The position numbers and the translations under genes were made by a program. A stretch of DNA of 64,000 nt from Podarcis raffonei (Eukaryota; Chordata; Lepidosauria; Squamata; Lacertidae). This document shows positions 23,161-34,862 of this stretch, one piece after another. The notes below the pieces were generated by a model. It did no database searches. It had not been told where the DNA came from and worked only from the letters and a program-made list of their open reading frames with translations. The stretch spans positions 43,019,001 through 43,083,000 of the forward strand of contig NC_070614.1 in assembly GCF_027172205.1 (NCBI RefSeq). Direction: 5' to 3'. Within the stretch, counting starts at the first letter, position 1, and each line of letters begins with the position of its first letter.

Positions 23161-24139
23161 CTAAAACACACACACACAAGAATTGTACTAGTTTTCGGAA
23201 GAAATAATAAAATCAGCTTTTTCATTTGCTAATGAACATGCATACCAGCAACTTTTATCAGGAGAATTTCACAGTTTTGTGTTCAGAGAAAATAATTTCA
23301 TAATTAACTTAGATAACTCAAAATAAAGAAAATAACTCAAAAGAAAATAATTTTAAAAGACAAAAAGGAAGAGGGGCAAAAAACCTGTTGAGAATTTACT
23401 TCACTTCTGAAACTCCATTTAGTTAGTTAGTTAGTTATTGCTGTATCTCAGTTTAGGTTTTTGTGTTTAAGTTTTGCAATTCGACTCCTTTTTGAACCGG
23501 CATTTATTTCTTTTGTTCATCTACTTTCTGCTACATTATTTCCAGATTCTCCAAATATTGATTTGACATACATCTTTTTTTGCTCCATTAAAGTTACAAG
23601 ACCCGGTACAGAGTGCCTTCTCATATTTCCCCTGCGTACACTAATGTCTAGCCTCTTTGAATCCATAAGCATTCTGAATAGATTTTATGGTGTTCCATTC
23701 TCCATCCCAATATACAATTAGCTTAAAAGCTATGCCCCATTTGTACTTGATCTCTTATTGTTTGAGTAGAGATGTTTTTAAAAATTCAATTCCCTTCTTT
23801 TATTCAAAGCAAGAGGGAGTATGATTGCAAGTCTCTCAATATGGTCCCCATTTAGAAGCTATTTCTTTCTTACCCAGTCCCAGTCCCAGTAGACTGATGA
23901 ACTTAAGCAAACTGTACCTCGGATTGTTTGGCCTTTTTTGTGGCATATTTGATTTCCTTGTCACTCCAACTCTGATTCAATATAAAGCAGGTTCCTATCA
24001 TCCTAAAAAAAACAATAACCCTGTGTCTAAATCAAGGATAGGGAACTTTTGATCATTTAAATAATTGGTGGGGGTAGTGGTGGGTTAGGGTGTGTACAAA
24101 AGTTTGGGCAGGAGGGCAGCATATCTTAGTTGAGTTGAT

Positions 24140-24475
24140 AAAATGGAGAGGGGGTTCAGAGCATCTGTTTACATTCAGTTGGTGTGGTTCAATTCCTGGC
24201 ATCTCCAGCTAAGTTTGTGAATTTATTGTGTCTAAAACACGGAAAAGCAGCTATCAGTCAGTGTAGACTATATTGAGCAGGACTGCCAACTTGAATAAAA
24301 TATTGATGCCCAGGTAAGCCCCATCTTGCATAAGTGCTCACAAAACATTTGAATGGCAATTTCCATCAACTTTGTGGGAGCATGGCCCCCTCAAATATTT
24401 TATTGTGGGGGCTGAAGCCCCCACAGCCCCCAAAAGTGGACTTCTATGGTGCTGAGTAAAATAGACTGGAGGTCT
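24140..24475 (+). repeat. Second copy of the SINE remnant in the OR5 intron
   Basis: The SINE phrases run from 'ttcagagcatctgttta' to 'gtgtagactatattgagc', then are broken by about 170 bp of unrelated sequence (about 24281-24453) before 'tagactggaggtctccctca'. With the copy at 22627 it shows that part of this intron was duplicated. Confidence 0.5.
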
Positions 24476-24490
24476 CCCTCAATGAAAGGC

Positions 24491-24492
<2 letters not shown>

Positions 24493-24540
<48 letters not shown>
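24493..24540. repeat. (GT)n microsatellite
   Basis: This is a GT tract of about 48 bp at the position matching the GT tract of the OR2 intron (6215). Confidence 0.95.
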
Positions 24541-24542
<2 letters not shown>

Positions 24543-24694
24543 GAAAGGGAACAAGACCTTCAGATTTCCCATCTCCACTGCAAACATTAGTGAGCTAGTT
24601 GGAGCAATGGCTTTGCTCCGTATAAGTCACCTTCAGGTGTTCCTATGAACAATGTATGATCCACTGGGATTGGAGTCTCAGGACCCAGTCAAGA

Positions 24695-24841
24695 AGAAGC
24701 TGCAATGAGTTGGTGGGATGTCACGGGTGAAGAAATGTGGATATTGTTTGGATTTATTTTATATTTAATATATGTTAAAGTATGGATTGGAATATGTAAC
24801 TGTCTAACAAAAGTATATCAAATAAAAACGAATAATAAAAA
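24695..24841 (+). mobile_element. Short 5'-truncated LINE-like insertion
   Basis: This stretch ends in an A-rich tail (aaataaaaacgaataataaa) and is absent from the same place in the OR3 unit, where 'cagtcaagaataatgtcag' is continuous. Short aagaa repeats flank it. The family is not certain. Confidence 0.45.
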
Positions 24842-24964
24842 AGAATAATGCCAGATAACACAAAGATGCACTTTTTGCTGATTTCACCAAAGACTGTGAT
24901 GGAAGCATCTCATTACTGTCTCCTTTCTCCCTTTCCAATATTCACAGTGATATGCAAAAAAAGA

Positions 24965-25924
24965 ATGCTGGGTGTAAACCGGACAATGGTGAGTGAGTTT
25001 GTCTTGCTTGGCCTTTCTGAAACCTGGGCAATCCAACTCTTCTTATTTGTCTTCCTCCTCCTCCTCTACATGGCCATTGTCTTCAGCAACACTCTCATTT
25101 TCTCAGCCATTTTCCGGGATCACCGTCTCTCAGATTCACCCATGTTCTTTCTGCTGGGTCACTTGGCTTTCCTGGACCTCTGCCTGTCCTCCTTTGCCAT
25201 CCCAAGATATCTCTTGGATTTCATTGCCCAACATCAGATCATCTCCTTCCAGGGCTGCATGGCACAAATCTTCTTTCTCCATGTGTTTGTAGGAAGTGAG
25301 ATGCTCCTGCTGGTAGCCATGGCAATTGACCGGTATGTGGCCATTTCCCATCCCCTCCGTTATGCCTCACTTATGAGCCGGCCTCATTGCATGGCACTTC
25401 TCCTTGCTTCATGGGCTGGTGGGCTCCTCCATGGCACTGTGCAATTGGGTTTCATTATTAATGTGCCTTTCTGTGGGCCCAATCAAGTGGACAGTTTCTT
25501 CTGTGACCTCCCATTGGTCATCAAGTTGGCTTGCATTGACACAAATCCCTTGGAGGTCATGATGGTCACCAACAGTGGAATTTTGTCACTAGTTTCTTTT
25601 ATTGGCCTGCTCATCTCATATGGATTCATCCTCTACACAATCCACTCCAGGGGTCCCTCTGAAGGGACCACCAAGGCTGCCTCCACATGCACCTCTCACC
25701 TCATTGTGGTCACCATGTACTTTGGGCCCTGTTTGTTTATTTACCTGCGTCCATCAGCCCGGTTCATGATTGATAAAGTGCTTTCTGTCTTCTATACCTG
25801 TGTCACCCCCTTGCTAAACCCAACCATCTATGCTTTGAAGAACAAGGAGATAAAGGCTGCAATTAGAAGCCTTTCAGCAAGGCTTTCTGGGCAGGTTTCC
25901 ACTCAGGGACGTCCCCAACATTAG
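24965..25924 (+). CDS. Olfactory receptor, intact (OR5)
   Basis: This family-4-like class II OR has 319 residues. Although the frame is open from 24848, the extra N-terminal stretch crosses the acceptor ending at 24947. The ATG at 24965 gives MLGVNRTMVSEF with glycosylation site NRT at 5-7. AMAIDRYVAISHP, PFCGPNQVDSFFCD, KAASTCTSHLIVV and NPTIYALKNKEIK are present. It is the last intact OR before the V2R array, whose first exon starts 2.15 kb downstream. The OR pseudogene at 47980 is nearly identical to it over long stretches, so OR5 is its closest relative here. Confidence 0.95.
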   Translation: MLGVNRTMVSEFVLLGLSETWAIQLFLFVFLLLLYMAIVFSNTLIFSAIFRDHRLSDSPMFFLLGHLAFLDLCLSSFAIPRYLLDFIAQHQIISFQGCMAQIFFLHVFVGSEMLLLVAMAIDRYVAISHPLRYASLMSRPHCMALLLASWAGGLLHGTVQLGFIINVPFCGPNQVDSFFCDLPLVIKLACIDTNPLEVMMVTNSGILSLVSFIGLLISYGFILYTIHSRGPSEGTTKAASTCTSHLIVVTMYFGPCLFIYLRPSARFMIDKVLSVFYTCVTPLLNPTIYALKNKEIKAAIRSLSARLSGQVSTQGRPQH

Positions 25925-28078
25925 ACAGCATGAGGCGGCCACCTCTAGCAGCTGATTATGGCTGTCACAGAATAATAGCAAATGGTCAGTTATTTAATTT
26001 GCATTTATACGTGGTGGAAAAAGTTAATAAGGAGAAATTTTCCCCGTCTCCTGATTGTATAACCCAGGCTGATCCAATGGAGCTGAAATATTGCACATTC
26101 TTGAACAATAGACTTTGCTGTTACAAGGGATTGTCAGCGGTTTGGATGAAGACCAGTCCAAACTGGATCATGCAAAGCTTGGGCCAAGCCAAGTGAAGAC
26201 AAGCACAGATTGTCCCATTTTGAGATGGGCAACGTGGAGTGATCCAGAGTTTTGAATGGTTGAGTGGTGGGTGGGAAGGCTGTCAGGGTCTATTTCACCA
26301 CCATGTTCCCTGCAGAAACCTCTGCTCAGCAGTTGGTTAGGGCAGGGCTTGATCCTGCTGGTTCCAGGTTGCTCCTATGCAAGCAGCACCCATCAGGATT
26401 CAATTTCTATTCTCAGTTGGGGGTGGAGGACACATCATCTCCTTTTTTAATATATGAAATTACACAAAAATATTACAAATCAAACTTTGATTGCTGTGCA
26501 CAGATTTCATTTTTAGAATATGTGTGTGTTATGCTATAATATCATTCTCCCTTTATTCAAAAACAATTGCCTCTCCATATTCAGGGAGAGTGTTCTGTCT
26601 AAAGAGCCACAGGTTCCCTGAACCTGCAATTGCCAGTATTATTCATTCATCCTTCACCCTATTAAATACAGTTTAAAACAACATTAGACAATCTTTCAGG
26701 TTTCTGGGTCCCAGTTTGTACAGAGCTTTAGGCACCAGTGGCTGGTGAAGTAATTTGGGTAATGGGGGCAGAAAATGGCACAAATATGAGGGCTTTGCAC
26801 AGTTCCACCACCCTCAACCTGGGGTGAACAGCCAGGACTCAAGGCAATTTTGGGTGCAGGTAGAGCTAATGGGGTACCCAGAATACATTGCTGGTTTGGT
26901 ACTGGGTGATGCACTACTTCACCCAGTTCTTGAAGACTGAGATTCTATCCAATGGTTTAACCACCAAAAGTTTTGATGTTTTGCTATTAGGGAGTCTAAA
27001 ACTCCAGGCCAGACAATTTGTCTACAAGCAAATTCCTTCCAAGATCCGAATACGGCAACCTTTATCAACCATGACAAGAAAAATGAAGCCGTTAGATGGA
27101 ATGACGCTTAGGGAGAAAAGCTATGTTAGATCATGACCTGAAAAGGAAAATACATTTTACAAGTATGATAATTAATTGACCCAAATTGAGAGTGGAAATA
27201 ATAAAGGAGGGTGAGAGGGTGTCGCTCTTCACCCAGCCGGACTGCAAGAGCCTCCTGCAACTGCCCTTTTAAGCGTCACTGCCAGGCCAGACAAGACAGC
27301 AGCCAATAGCCACAGCCAGCAAGGCATTGCACTCCAGGAGGCACCACTGACTGGCCCATTTATGGTGCCTTTTGGGTTGGAAAGACCCCTCCCTTTTGAG
27401 ATCCACCGGCCAAGAAGAATTCCCCTCCAAAGGCCAGCAAATGTGTGTGCCTAGGCCATCAGGGAAGGAGGCTGAGAGTGAGGTTACGAAACTGTCAACC
27501 CGTGGGAAAATGGTGAGCAGCTATTATACTCATGCCACATGGCTGATGTGGATCCAGGTCCACTCAACCAAATTCCAAGATGCTGAAAACACCGTACTAC
27601 ATTTTGAAGTCTCCATTTTTTACAAGGTCTTCTATTCTGAACTTCAAACTTCAAAATTCACCAATACACCACTGGTCCCTTATTATCTGCTGAAAGGGAA
27701 TTAAACACAACAGTTCTGAATGTGTCACAAACACATTTTCTTCTGCAATTCCACAGGGGTTCACAAGCACTGAATAAATAACTAAATTCCAGCTTGGTTA
27801 TTAACAGGGCTATAATTAAATCTGCTGCTTCTCAAAAAACCCTGTGGACTTTCAGTGGCCACTTGCATAAGTAACATTAAAGATACAAAAATTAACCAGA
27901 ATGATTTAAATAGGGTGTGGGATCCACAAGTCTGTTCTTACATACTCACAGATTGCATCATCTCAGGAGGCGTTACTACCATTCAAATGATACAATTTTA
28001 AACTGGAGAAGCTAATTATAATATTGCTTGAGAAATCATGGGTTCCGTGTAGAACAAACAGTTGGTTTTTTAGTGAGA
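25925..28078. other. Interval from OR5 to V2R A; duplicated upstream of V2R C
   Basis: No gene is supported. It is matched, block by block, by about 50977-53250 upstream of V2R C (for example 'ttgattgctgtgca', 'gtttctgggtcccag' against 'gtttctggatcccag', and 'ccagccagcaaggcat'). It therefore belongs to an OR-plus-V2R duplication unit. No promoter element for the V2R could be named. Confidence 0.6.
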
Positions 28079-28296
28079 ATGTTTGTTTTAGTGTTCTTGC
28101 TGCTGGAACTGATTTCTTATAATATATGTCAGGCTGACATAGCAAAATGCAGGCTCCAAGGTCCACAAGATCCACTTCACACGTATCATCAGCCAGGAGA
28201 TTTTATCATTGGTGGCATTGTTTCCCATGGTGGCTTCATCTCCTCTCCAGCAGCATTCACTGAGGAACCCCCACCAGCGCTGCCTGAAGAGCTCGT
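28079..28296 (+). CDS. V2R A exon 1
   Basis: This exon carries the signal peptide and N-terminus through PPPALPEEL. The ATG at 28079 aligns with the starts of copies B and C. Donor gtaag; ends in phase 2. Confidence 0.88.
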
Positions 28297-31200
28297 GTAA
28301 GAACTATGTCACTTATTTATTACAGCAGATGAATGATCAAACCTTGCAGCCTCAAAATAATGACTAAGGCTGCAAACTTCTGCCCATTTACCTAGGAATA
28401 ACAACTTTGCAAATCAGTGGGACATAGGCTGATATAAAAATCCATAAGAGTGTCTTGGGAATTAAGAGAATACTGAAGAAGCTCCCATTTCTCAATAGGA
28501 AAAATAAATATAAATGTTTTGAAAGGATATTGGATATTGGCAAACTGGAACATGTGCAGAGGGCAACAAAGATGGTCTGGAAACCAATTCAAGTCTTATG
28601 AGGAACAGATAAGGGAGTTTGGTATGTTTAGCTATGATGAGAATGAGGGAGGAATGATAGACATTTTCAAATATCTCAAGGGCTGTCACAAGGAACACAC
28701 TTGTTTTCACTTGCTCTGGAGGTTAGGACTCAAATTAACTTCTTCAAGTTACAAGAGAGGAGATTTCAACTAAACATCAGGAAGAATTTTTCATTGATAA
28801 GAGCTTGAATAGTAGAAGGGACTGTGAGTTAATCCGAATGAACACAATATAATTAATTGCTGTGCTGTTATGTAAAATGATAGATCTGCTGAAGTTTGCA
28901 ACTCTCATTCTAGGGTGGTGCCTAAGATTTACCAGCACATCGTGGCCTTGGCATTTGCAGTCAAGGAGATCAATGAAGACCCTCACATCCTACCCAATAT
29001 CACCTTGGGCTTCCACTTATATGACAGCTATATCAGTGCAAGGAGCACATATCTTGCCACACTGCTGCTTCTATCCATGGTGAAGAATTTTGTCCCTAAC
29101 TATATATGTGATGTTGAAAATAATCTGACTGGGGTCATTGGAGGACTTGATTCTGAAATTTCCTTTTATGTGGCCACTGTTTTGGATATCTTTAAGATTC
29201 CACAGGTAGGACACCTATGTACAATACCTTTATTAGCTTGCATAGAGGAAGAGGCAGGTTCCTCAGAATCAGTTCCGGGTGAAGTTGAAATTGGAAGGAC
29301 AACCATGTACACCACCTTGAGATCCTTGGAAAATAAAGGTGGTACATAATTATAATACAAACAAACAAACATCAATAAGGGGAAATGTGCAATACCAGAA
29401 AAAAGGTCACATCCCCCCCCTTCCCGTCTTACACACCCATCTAAAACACTAAAAAAATTTTTTCCTTCCAGTAGCACCTTAAAGACCAACTAAGTTAGTT
29501 CTTGGTATGAGCTTTCGTGTGCATGCACACACGAAAGCTCATACCAAGAACTAACTTAGTTGGTCTTTAAGGTGCTACTGGAAGGAAAAATTTTTTTTTG
29601 TTTTGACTATGGCAGACCAACACGGCTACCTTTCTGTATCTAAAACACTGTTATCCCAAAGGCCAGTGATGGGGAAGTGGGCTTCTCCCTCACCAGCTGC
29701 TTTTTGGTTATGTAGTACTTTCTGCTTAGTTAGGAGGGTATTTGAACTGAGTAACTGGGGTATAGGGGAAATTGCTTACAGGATAAAAGCTGACAGGTAG
29801 GTGCCAATAGTAAAATTAGTGATCAGGGCATCTCAAAAAAGCTGTTGGGGAAGAGGGGGGAAATTGCTTATAGCTAAAACAACTGACAGGTAGGTTCCAG
29901 TACCATAATTATTCTTCTTTATTGCACCAAACACAAAGAAGTTACGGAAAATTGAAGATAACATCCAGTTCTGCAAGTGAAATAAATGTTCATAAATAAA
30001 GTCTGAGAAGAATCAGCACAGTTTTGCTGTGTGATGGGTTATGTGCATCATGAAGAAGAAAGAAGCTCCAGAGAAGAAATATGTATCTGATCTAACTTGC
30101 GATTTTGACAAAGTCAGATAATGTCTAGGTCATCTGCTGCTTGGGGCATGGTATGTTCCCCATTCAGTTTTATCCATTATACAAGACGTTGCCAAATTTT
30201 GCAACGACTCAAAAAATGTTTGGTTTTTTAAAAGTAAAATAGACACAATGCCCTGCTCCAGTCATCAAAGTGTTAACAAAATTTCCAAAACTAAAACTAA
30301 AACAGACACAGTCCCCTGTGAAAGGTCATCAAGTGAAAGGTTTAAAAATGAGAAAAGGGAGATGATCCCAGGTTTCAGCCCATCTGCATGTGTGTCTTTT
30401 GAAAAAACTGAGAGAGAGGCAAACAAACCCTGAAACGTTGGCAAAGGGCATATTTGACTAACAGGGTTCAGCACATAATGTATATGAATACTGTGAAAGG
30501 AATCTACTTTGTCTCTTCTATTCTTCTATTTACTTTTTAGCTCATTTATGGCTCTGCTCCAGTGATGAATGATAAAAGCCCAGGGCTTCCCTTCTACCAG
30601 ATGGCACCCTCAGAAGCCCTTCAGTATGAGGGAATTCTCTCTTTGCTTCTGCATTTCAGGTGGACGTGGATTGGACTCATTGCAACGGACAATGACAATG
30701 GAGAAAGATTTGTGCAAACCATTTCCCCAATGTTTACCAAGAGTGGTGTGTGTTTTGCATTCCTAGAAAGAATCCCTGATTTTAGTTTTATTTCTGAAAT
30801 TAATGGCATGCTACAACAGGGGGCAATTATAAACCATAAAATTCTTAGCAGCAAAGCTAATGTTATGGTGGCAAATGGAGAATCTTATTCCATGGCATCT
30901 TTTAGATGGCTTCCATACCTATCAGAACATGATGACATGATAAACAATATAAAAAGTAAAGTATGGATAACAACTGCCCAGATTGAGTTTGCTTCATTTG
31001 TCTTTCAAAGGAGCTGGGATTCAAGAGTATTCAATGGTGCTATAGCCTTTGAAATTCACTTTAGAAACCCACCAGGATTTCATCAGTATGTTCTGCACAG
31101 AAACCCTTCCAGCACAGATGGGGATGGTTTTATCAGGGACTTCTGGCAACAGGCCTTTGAATGTGTATTCCCAGATATGACTGCAGACAAGGTGGAGGGG

Positions 31201-31712
31201 AATATTTGCACTGGAGAAGAGAAGCTGGAGAGCCTTCCTGGATCATTTTTTGAAATGAGCATGACAGGCCACAGTTACAGCATCCACAGTGCTGTCTACG
31301 CCATGGCCCATGCTTTACATGCCATGTCCACATCCAGACTCAGGCACAGAGGAATGGCATACAGAGGAAGAGGGAAGAATCAGAATCAACAGTTTTGGCA
31401 GGTAATAGGCTGAACATCCTCAACTGGAAGAGTCCTGTTATTCTCTGATAAAGTATGGGTTTTCAAAATGTTGTCAGTTTGCTCATTCCTCTCAGAGAAA
31501 AAAAGGTTTTGTATGACAGAAGTTTGGAGATCACTGAGATGCCACTGTGTTCACAGATAACAAGCAGTAGTCATGGCCGAGAGAGATGTTCAGCATTCTC
31601 TTTACCCCATTTACCCCAAATGCTGCCTCAGAGCAGGTGGTCACAAACCATTGTAGTGTCTCTTGAGATGAAGGGGGAGAAAGGAGAATGGGGGGGGGAG
31701 AGAAAGAAAGAG

Positions 31713-31802
<90 letters not shown>

Positions 31803-34800
31803 ATAGAATGAATTGGTGGTCTCTCCATACTTGAACCTGACTACACTCCCAAGTGACTTAATCACCACACACCAATTGCTGTAGGTCCTGCCACATGAAA
31901 AAGATACCTCAGTTCTGTATTAGAACTGCAGCCATTTCCAAACAGTTGCCTTTTCTGCTTTCAATCTAGCTCCATCACTTTCTGAGAAGCATCTCATTTA
32001 ACAATACAGCAGGAGATGTGGTCTTCATCAACCAGAATGGAGAGGCAGCATCTAGCTTGGATATTATCAATTGGATTATATTCACCAACCAAAGTTTGCA
32101 CAGAGTGAGAGTTGGGAGGATAGATCCACAGGCTCCTCCAGACCAATCATTCATCCTTGATGAAGATGCCATAACATGGCACAGTTGGTTTAATGAGGTA
32201 GGGCCGAATTGTTAGATAATTCCAAAGAGATTCAATCTTGCATAAGCAATGATCATTCACCTGCATGTCTACGCACTGTCTTTTAAACTGCAAGTTACTA
32301 TGTAGAACATGGCAAATGCATCCAAGTACTAGAGTAAGAGCCAAAAGCTTGCTGCTAGAAGCCACTACAGGAGTAAAGGAAAATATTTTATTAAGGATGA
32401 TACAAAACAGAACACAGAGCGCCTTCATGTGAATATGGGTGCTTTGATCCAGGTCAAATACCAGTTGTTCTATGAAAAGGCCTGGAGATAGGAGTGCAGG
32501 GTTTTCCCCCAGCCAATCAGGGCCTCTGAATTTATTTTGCTTGCACAAGAGGGTGTACGTGGTGAAAGACCAGGAAACTATGAAGTGGATGATCTGTTTG
32601 ACCTTGAAGCAATCTTACATCAGAGAGTGCACATAAGTGGTTAGTTGGAGTAACTAATGGGTTTTCCTTTCCTCTGGAAGACTGCAATGTGAATTTTAAG
32701 TAAAAATAGAAATCTATATTAATATAAACATAAGAATTAGGATATCTTTACATTTACAAAATACTGATTTTAAACTGAGTTAAAGAGGATGCATTAATAG
32801 AAAAGCCCCAAGATTTCACCTTTCTTGCTAAAAGGTGGAGGAATGAGCTGGTTGGGAAAGGGAGGTATAATAATACCAGAGGAAGAAAATGGGAACCGAC
32901 AGCAGCAGGTGCAGGAGACCGCTAGTCTTCTAAGTTCATAAGCGGAAGAGGAGGAAGCAGGAGAAGTGGTGAAGATTGAGAGAGTGAAGGAGAGAGCTGA
33001 GAAGAAAGGTGTAAACAGCAAGTGACTGGGCATTAGGAATGGATACATTAGTCTTTTAAAAAGAGTTATCTTCTTAAAGTTTAAAAAAGAGTTAACTTCT
33101 GCTTTTTCATTTACGGAATAGACTCGGCCTCTTTCTCTCTGTACTGAGAGATGTCTTCCAGGATCCAGCAAGAAAGTGAAGGAGGGACAGCCACCTTGCT
33201 GCTACGATTGCATCCCATGTGCAGAGGGGAAGATTGCAAACCAGGATGGTAAGAGAAATAAATAGATTAAATAGATCCAGACTCAGCAGTAATAATTGAA
33301 AGGTGTTGTAAGGATAGCTGAGTTTACGTTTCAAAATAGATAATCTACTGTATGCATTATCCTGCCTCTTTGTGATCATTGCCTTTCAGTGGTACCTCAG
33401 GTTACATACGCTTCAGGTTACATACGTTTCAGGTTACACACTCCGCTAACCCAGAAATAGTGCTTCAGGTTAAGAACTTTGCTTCAGGATAAGAACAGAA
33501 ATTGGGCTCTGGCGGCGCGGCAGCAGCAGGAGGCCCCATTAGCTAAAGTGGTGCTTCAGATTAAGAATAGTTTCAGGTTAAGAACGGACCTCAGGAACGA
33601 ATTAAGTACTTAACCTGAGGTACCACTGTAGTTTAAATATGCCAATCAAATGACAATGACTATGCATTGAGAGTAATTGGATGGTATGCGGTTCAAATCA
33701 TATCTAGAGGGGGCCTTGTTACTCCTTCTGACTTACACAGGCTGTATCACGGAAAGTGTGAATAAACATTTAGGTGTTAGTGGCACTGGCTGTGGCACCA
33801 CACAGCTCTGAACCAATTAAAATCAGTAATAGCACTTTGCAAGCACCAGACAGTACTAGATATGTGTTTTGATTTAAAGAGAGCTCTTTTCTTCTCAGAC
33901 AGAAAGTAAACATTTCAGAAAGTTGACATGATAGGAGCTAATTTCTTTATTTCCCCCCAGATATGAATAACTGCCATAAATGCCCAGACAAAGACTATCC
34001 AAGCAGAAACCAGGATGCATGTCTACCCAAGGATATCAGCTTCTTGTCTTATGAAGAACCTTTGGGCATCAGTTTAGCCTGCTTCTCTCTTTTCCTTTCC
34101 CTGATCACAGCTCTGGTACTAGGTACATTTATGAAGCACCATGACACACCCATTGTCATTGCAAACAACCGAAACCTCACCTACGCTCTGCTCATCTCTC
34201 TCCTGCTCTGTTTCCTATGTACATTGCTCTTCATTGGCCGACCTGAGAAGGTCACGTGTCTCCTCCGACAAACAGCTTTTGGCATCATCTTCTCAACCGC
34301 TGTTTCTTGTGTTCTGGCAAAAACCTTCACGGTGGTTTTGGCCTTCATGGCTACAAAACCAGAATCCAGGATGAGGAAATGGGTGGGCAAAGGACTAGGC
34401 CACTCCATTCTCCTTTTCTGCTCCATAGTTCAAGCAGGAATATGTACTGTGTGGCTGGCAACCTCTCCCCCTTACCCAGATGTGGACATGCACTCAATGA
34501 CTGCAGAAATTATACTAGAATGTAATGAAGGGTCTGTGACCATGTTTTATTGTGTCCTCATCTACATGAGCTGCCTGGCCACTGTAAGTTTTGCTGTGGC
34601 TTTCCTTGCCAGGAAGTTACCAGACAGTTTCAACGAAGCCAAGTTTATCACTTTCAGCATGTTGGTCTTCTGCAGTGTTTGGCTGTCCTTTATTCCTTCC
34701 TACCTGAGCACCAAAGGAAAATACATGGTAGCTGTGGAGATCTTCTCCATCTTAGCCTCCGGTGGTGGGTTGCTGGGTTGCATCTTTTCCCCCAAATGTT

Positions 34801-34862
34801 ACATAATCATTCTGAGGCCTGAGCTGAACAATAGAGAACACCTAATAAGGAAGAAAAATTAA
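28079..34862 (+). CDS. Vomeronasal type-2 receptor A, six exons, intact
   Basis: This is a class C GPCR of the vomeronasal organ, expected at the microvilli of basal sensory neurons. Exons are 28079-28296, 28914-29205, 30541-31401, 31970-32197, 33122-33248 and 33961-34862; they sum to 2628 bp, or 875 residues plus stop. All introns are GT-AG and all phases agree. The order is signal peptide (1 to about 19, [19 protein letters not shown]), Venus-flytrap ligand domain (about 70-530, with [16 protein letters not shown]), nine-cysteine domain (about 540-590, nine cysteines visible across exons 5-6) and seven-helix domain (about 595-860). It ends in [12 protein letters not shown], typical of V2Rs. 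Intron 2 carries a foldback retroposon and intron 5 a MITE. AATAAA lies 7 bp after the stop. V2R26-like by general resemblance; ligand unknown. Confidence 0.93.
28523..28830 (+). mobile_element. CR1 LINE 3' fragment in V2R A intron 1
   Basis: The phrases 'gcaacaaagatggtctggaa', 'tttcaaatatctcaagggct' and 'aactaaacatcaggaagaa' are the CR1 3' region. Copies sit at the same place in intron 1 of B (about 38987-39300) and C (about 54600-54905), so the insertion predates the V2R duplications. Confidence 0.7.
28914..29205 (+). CDS. V2R A exon 2
   Basis: Acceptor attctag, donor gtagg. It encodes [18 protein letters not shown] to DIFKIPQ, the first lobe of the ligand domain. The junction with exon 1 restores EELVVVPK. 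Confidence 0.92.
29451..29637. mobile_element. Head-to-head foldback retroposon with 12-bp target duplication
   Basis: An inverted repeat with arms of about 65 bp is centred at about 29524 on tgtgcatgcaca. One arm continues into extra sequence ('ggcagaccaacacggctac'). The whole insert is flanked by atctaaaacact at 29439-29450 and 29638-29649. V2R C has no insert at this position. The structure fits a retroposon that inverted its 5' part on insertion (twin priming). The family is a widespread reptile repeat I cannot name. Confidence 0.75.
30541..31401 (+). CDS. V2R A exon 3
   Basis: Acceptor tttttag, donor gtaat. The 287 codons run from [15 protein letters not shown] to QQFWQ and form the core of the Venus-flytrap domain. 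Confidence 0.93.
31718..31803. repeat. (GA)n then (GAAA)n microsatellite in V2R A intron 3
   Basis: About 45 bp of GA is followed by about 40 bp of GAAA. The equivalent intron region in C has only a short gagagaga stretch, so it has expanded in A. Confidence 0.95.
31970..32197 (+). CDS. V2R A exon 4
   Basis: Acceptor aatctag, donor gtagg. It encodes [16 protein letters not shown] to HSWFNE, the end of the ligand domain. The last residue is E where B and C have Q. Confidence 0.92.
33122..33248 (+). CDS. V2R A exon 5
   Basis: Acceptor ggaatag, donor gtaag. It encodes [18 protein letters not shown] to GKIANQD, with six of the nine cysteines of the cysteine-rich domain. It is too short to stand out as an open frame, so it was placed by splice signals and by the frame of exons 4 and 6. 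Confidence 0.9.
33387..33628 (+). mobile_element. MITE, CAGTGGTACCTC family, in V2R A intron 5
   Basis: Its ends and interior match the copy at 6720 in the same orientation. The empty site is visible in B ('gcctttcataaagttcaaat') and C, so it inserted after the duplications. Confidence 0.8.
33961..34862 (+). CDS. V2R A exon 6 (seven-helix domain)
   Basis: Acceptor cccccag. It encodes [15 protein letters not shown], the last three cysteines of the cysteine-rich domain, all seven membrane helices and the C-terminus to the stop at 34860. Confidence 0.95.

Larger units (their letters stand above)
21588..24947 (+). other. Presumed 5'UTR intron of OR5
   Basis: No coding sequence is seen. The SINE-bearing part occurs twice (about 22555-23160 and 24060-24480). 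Nested inside are an L2-like LINE tail, a GT microsatellite and a short LINE-like insertion. Confidence 0.5.

Noticed and set aside
24848-24964. N-terminal extension of the OR5 frame (and similarly 19437-19502 for OR4 and 7057-7068 for OR2)
   Set aside because: The extension runs across the conserved splice acceptor and matches no OR N-terminus. The OR2 extension begins at TTG, not ATG.
28028-28078. Longer start for V2R A exon 1
   Set aside because: It does not begin at ATG, has no counterpart in B, and pushes the signal peptide inward.
31455-31868. Frames rich in Arg/Glu/Lys and Ser/Leu
   Set aside because: They are products of the GA and GAAA tracts in V2R A intron 3.
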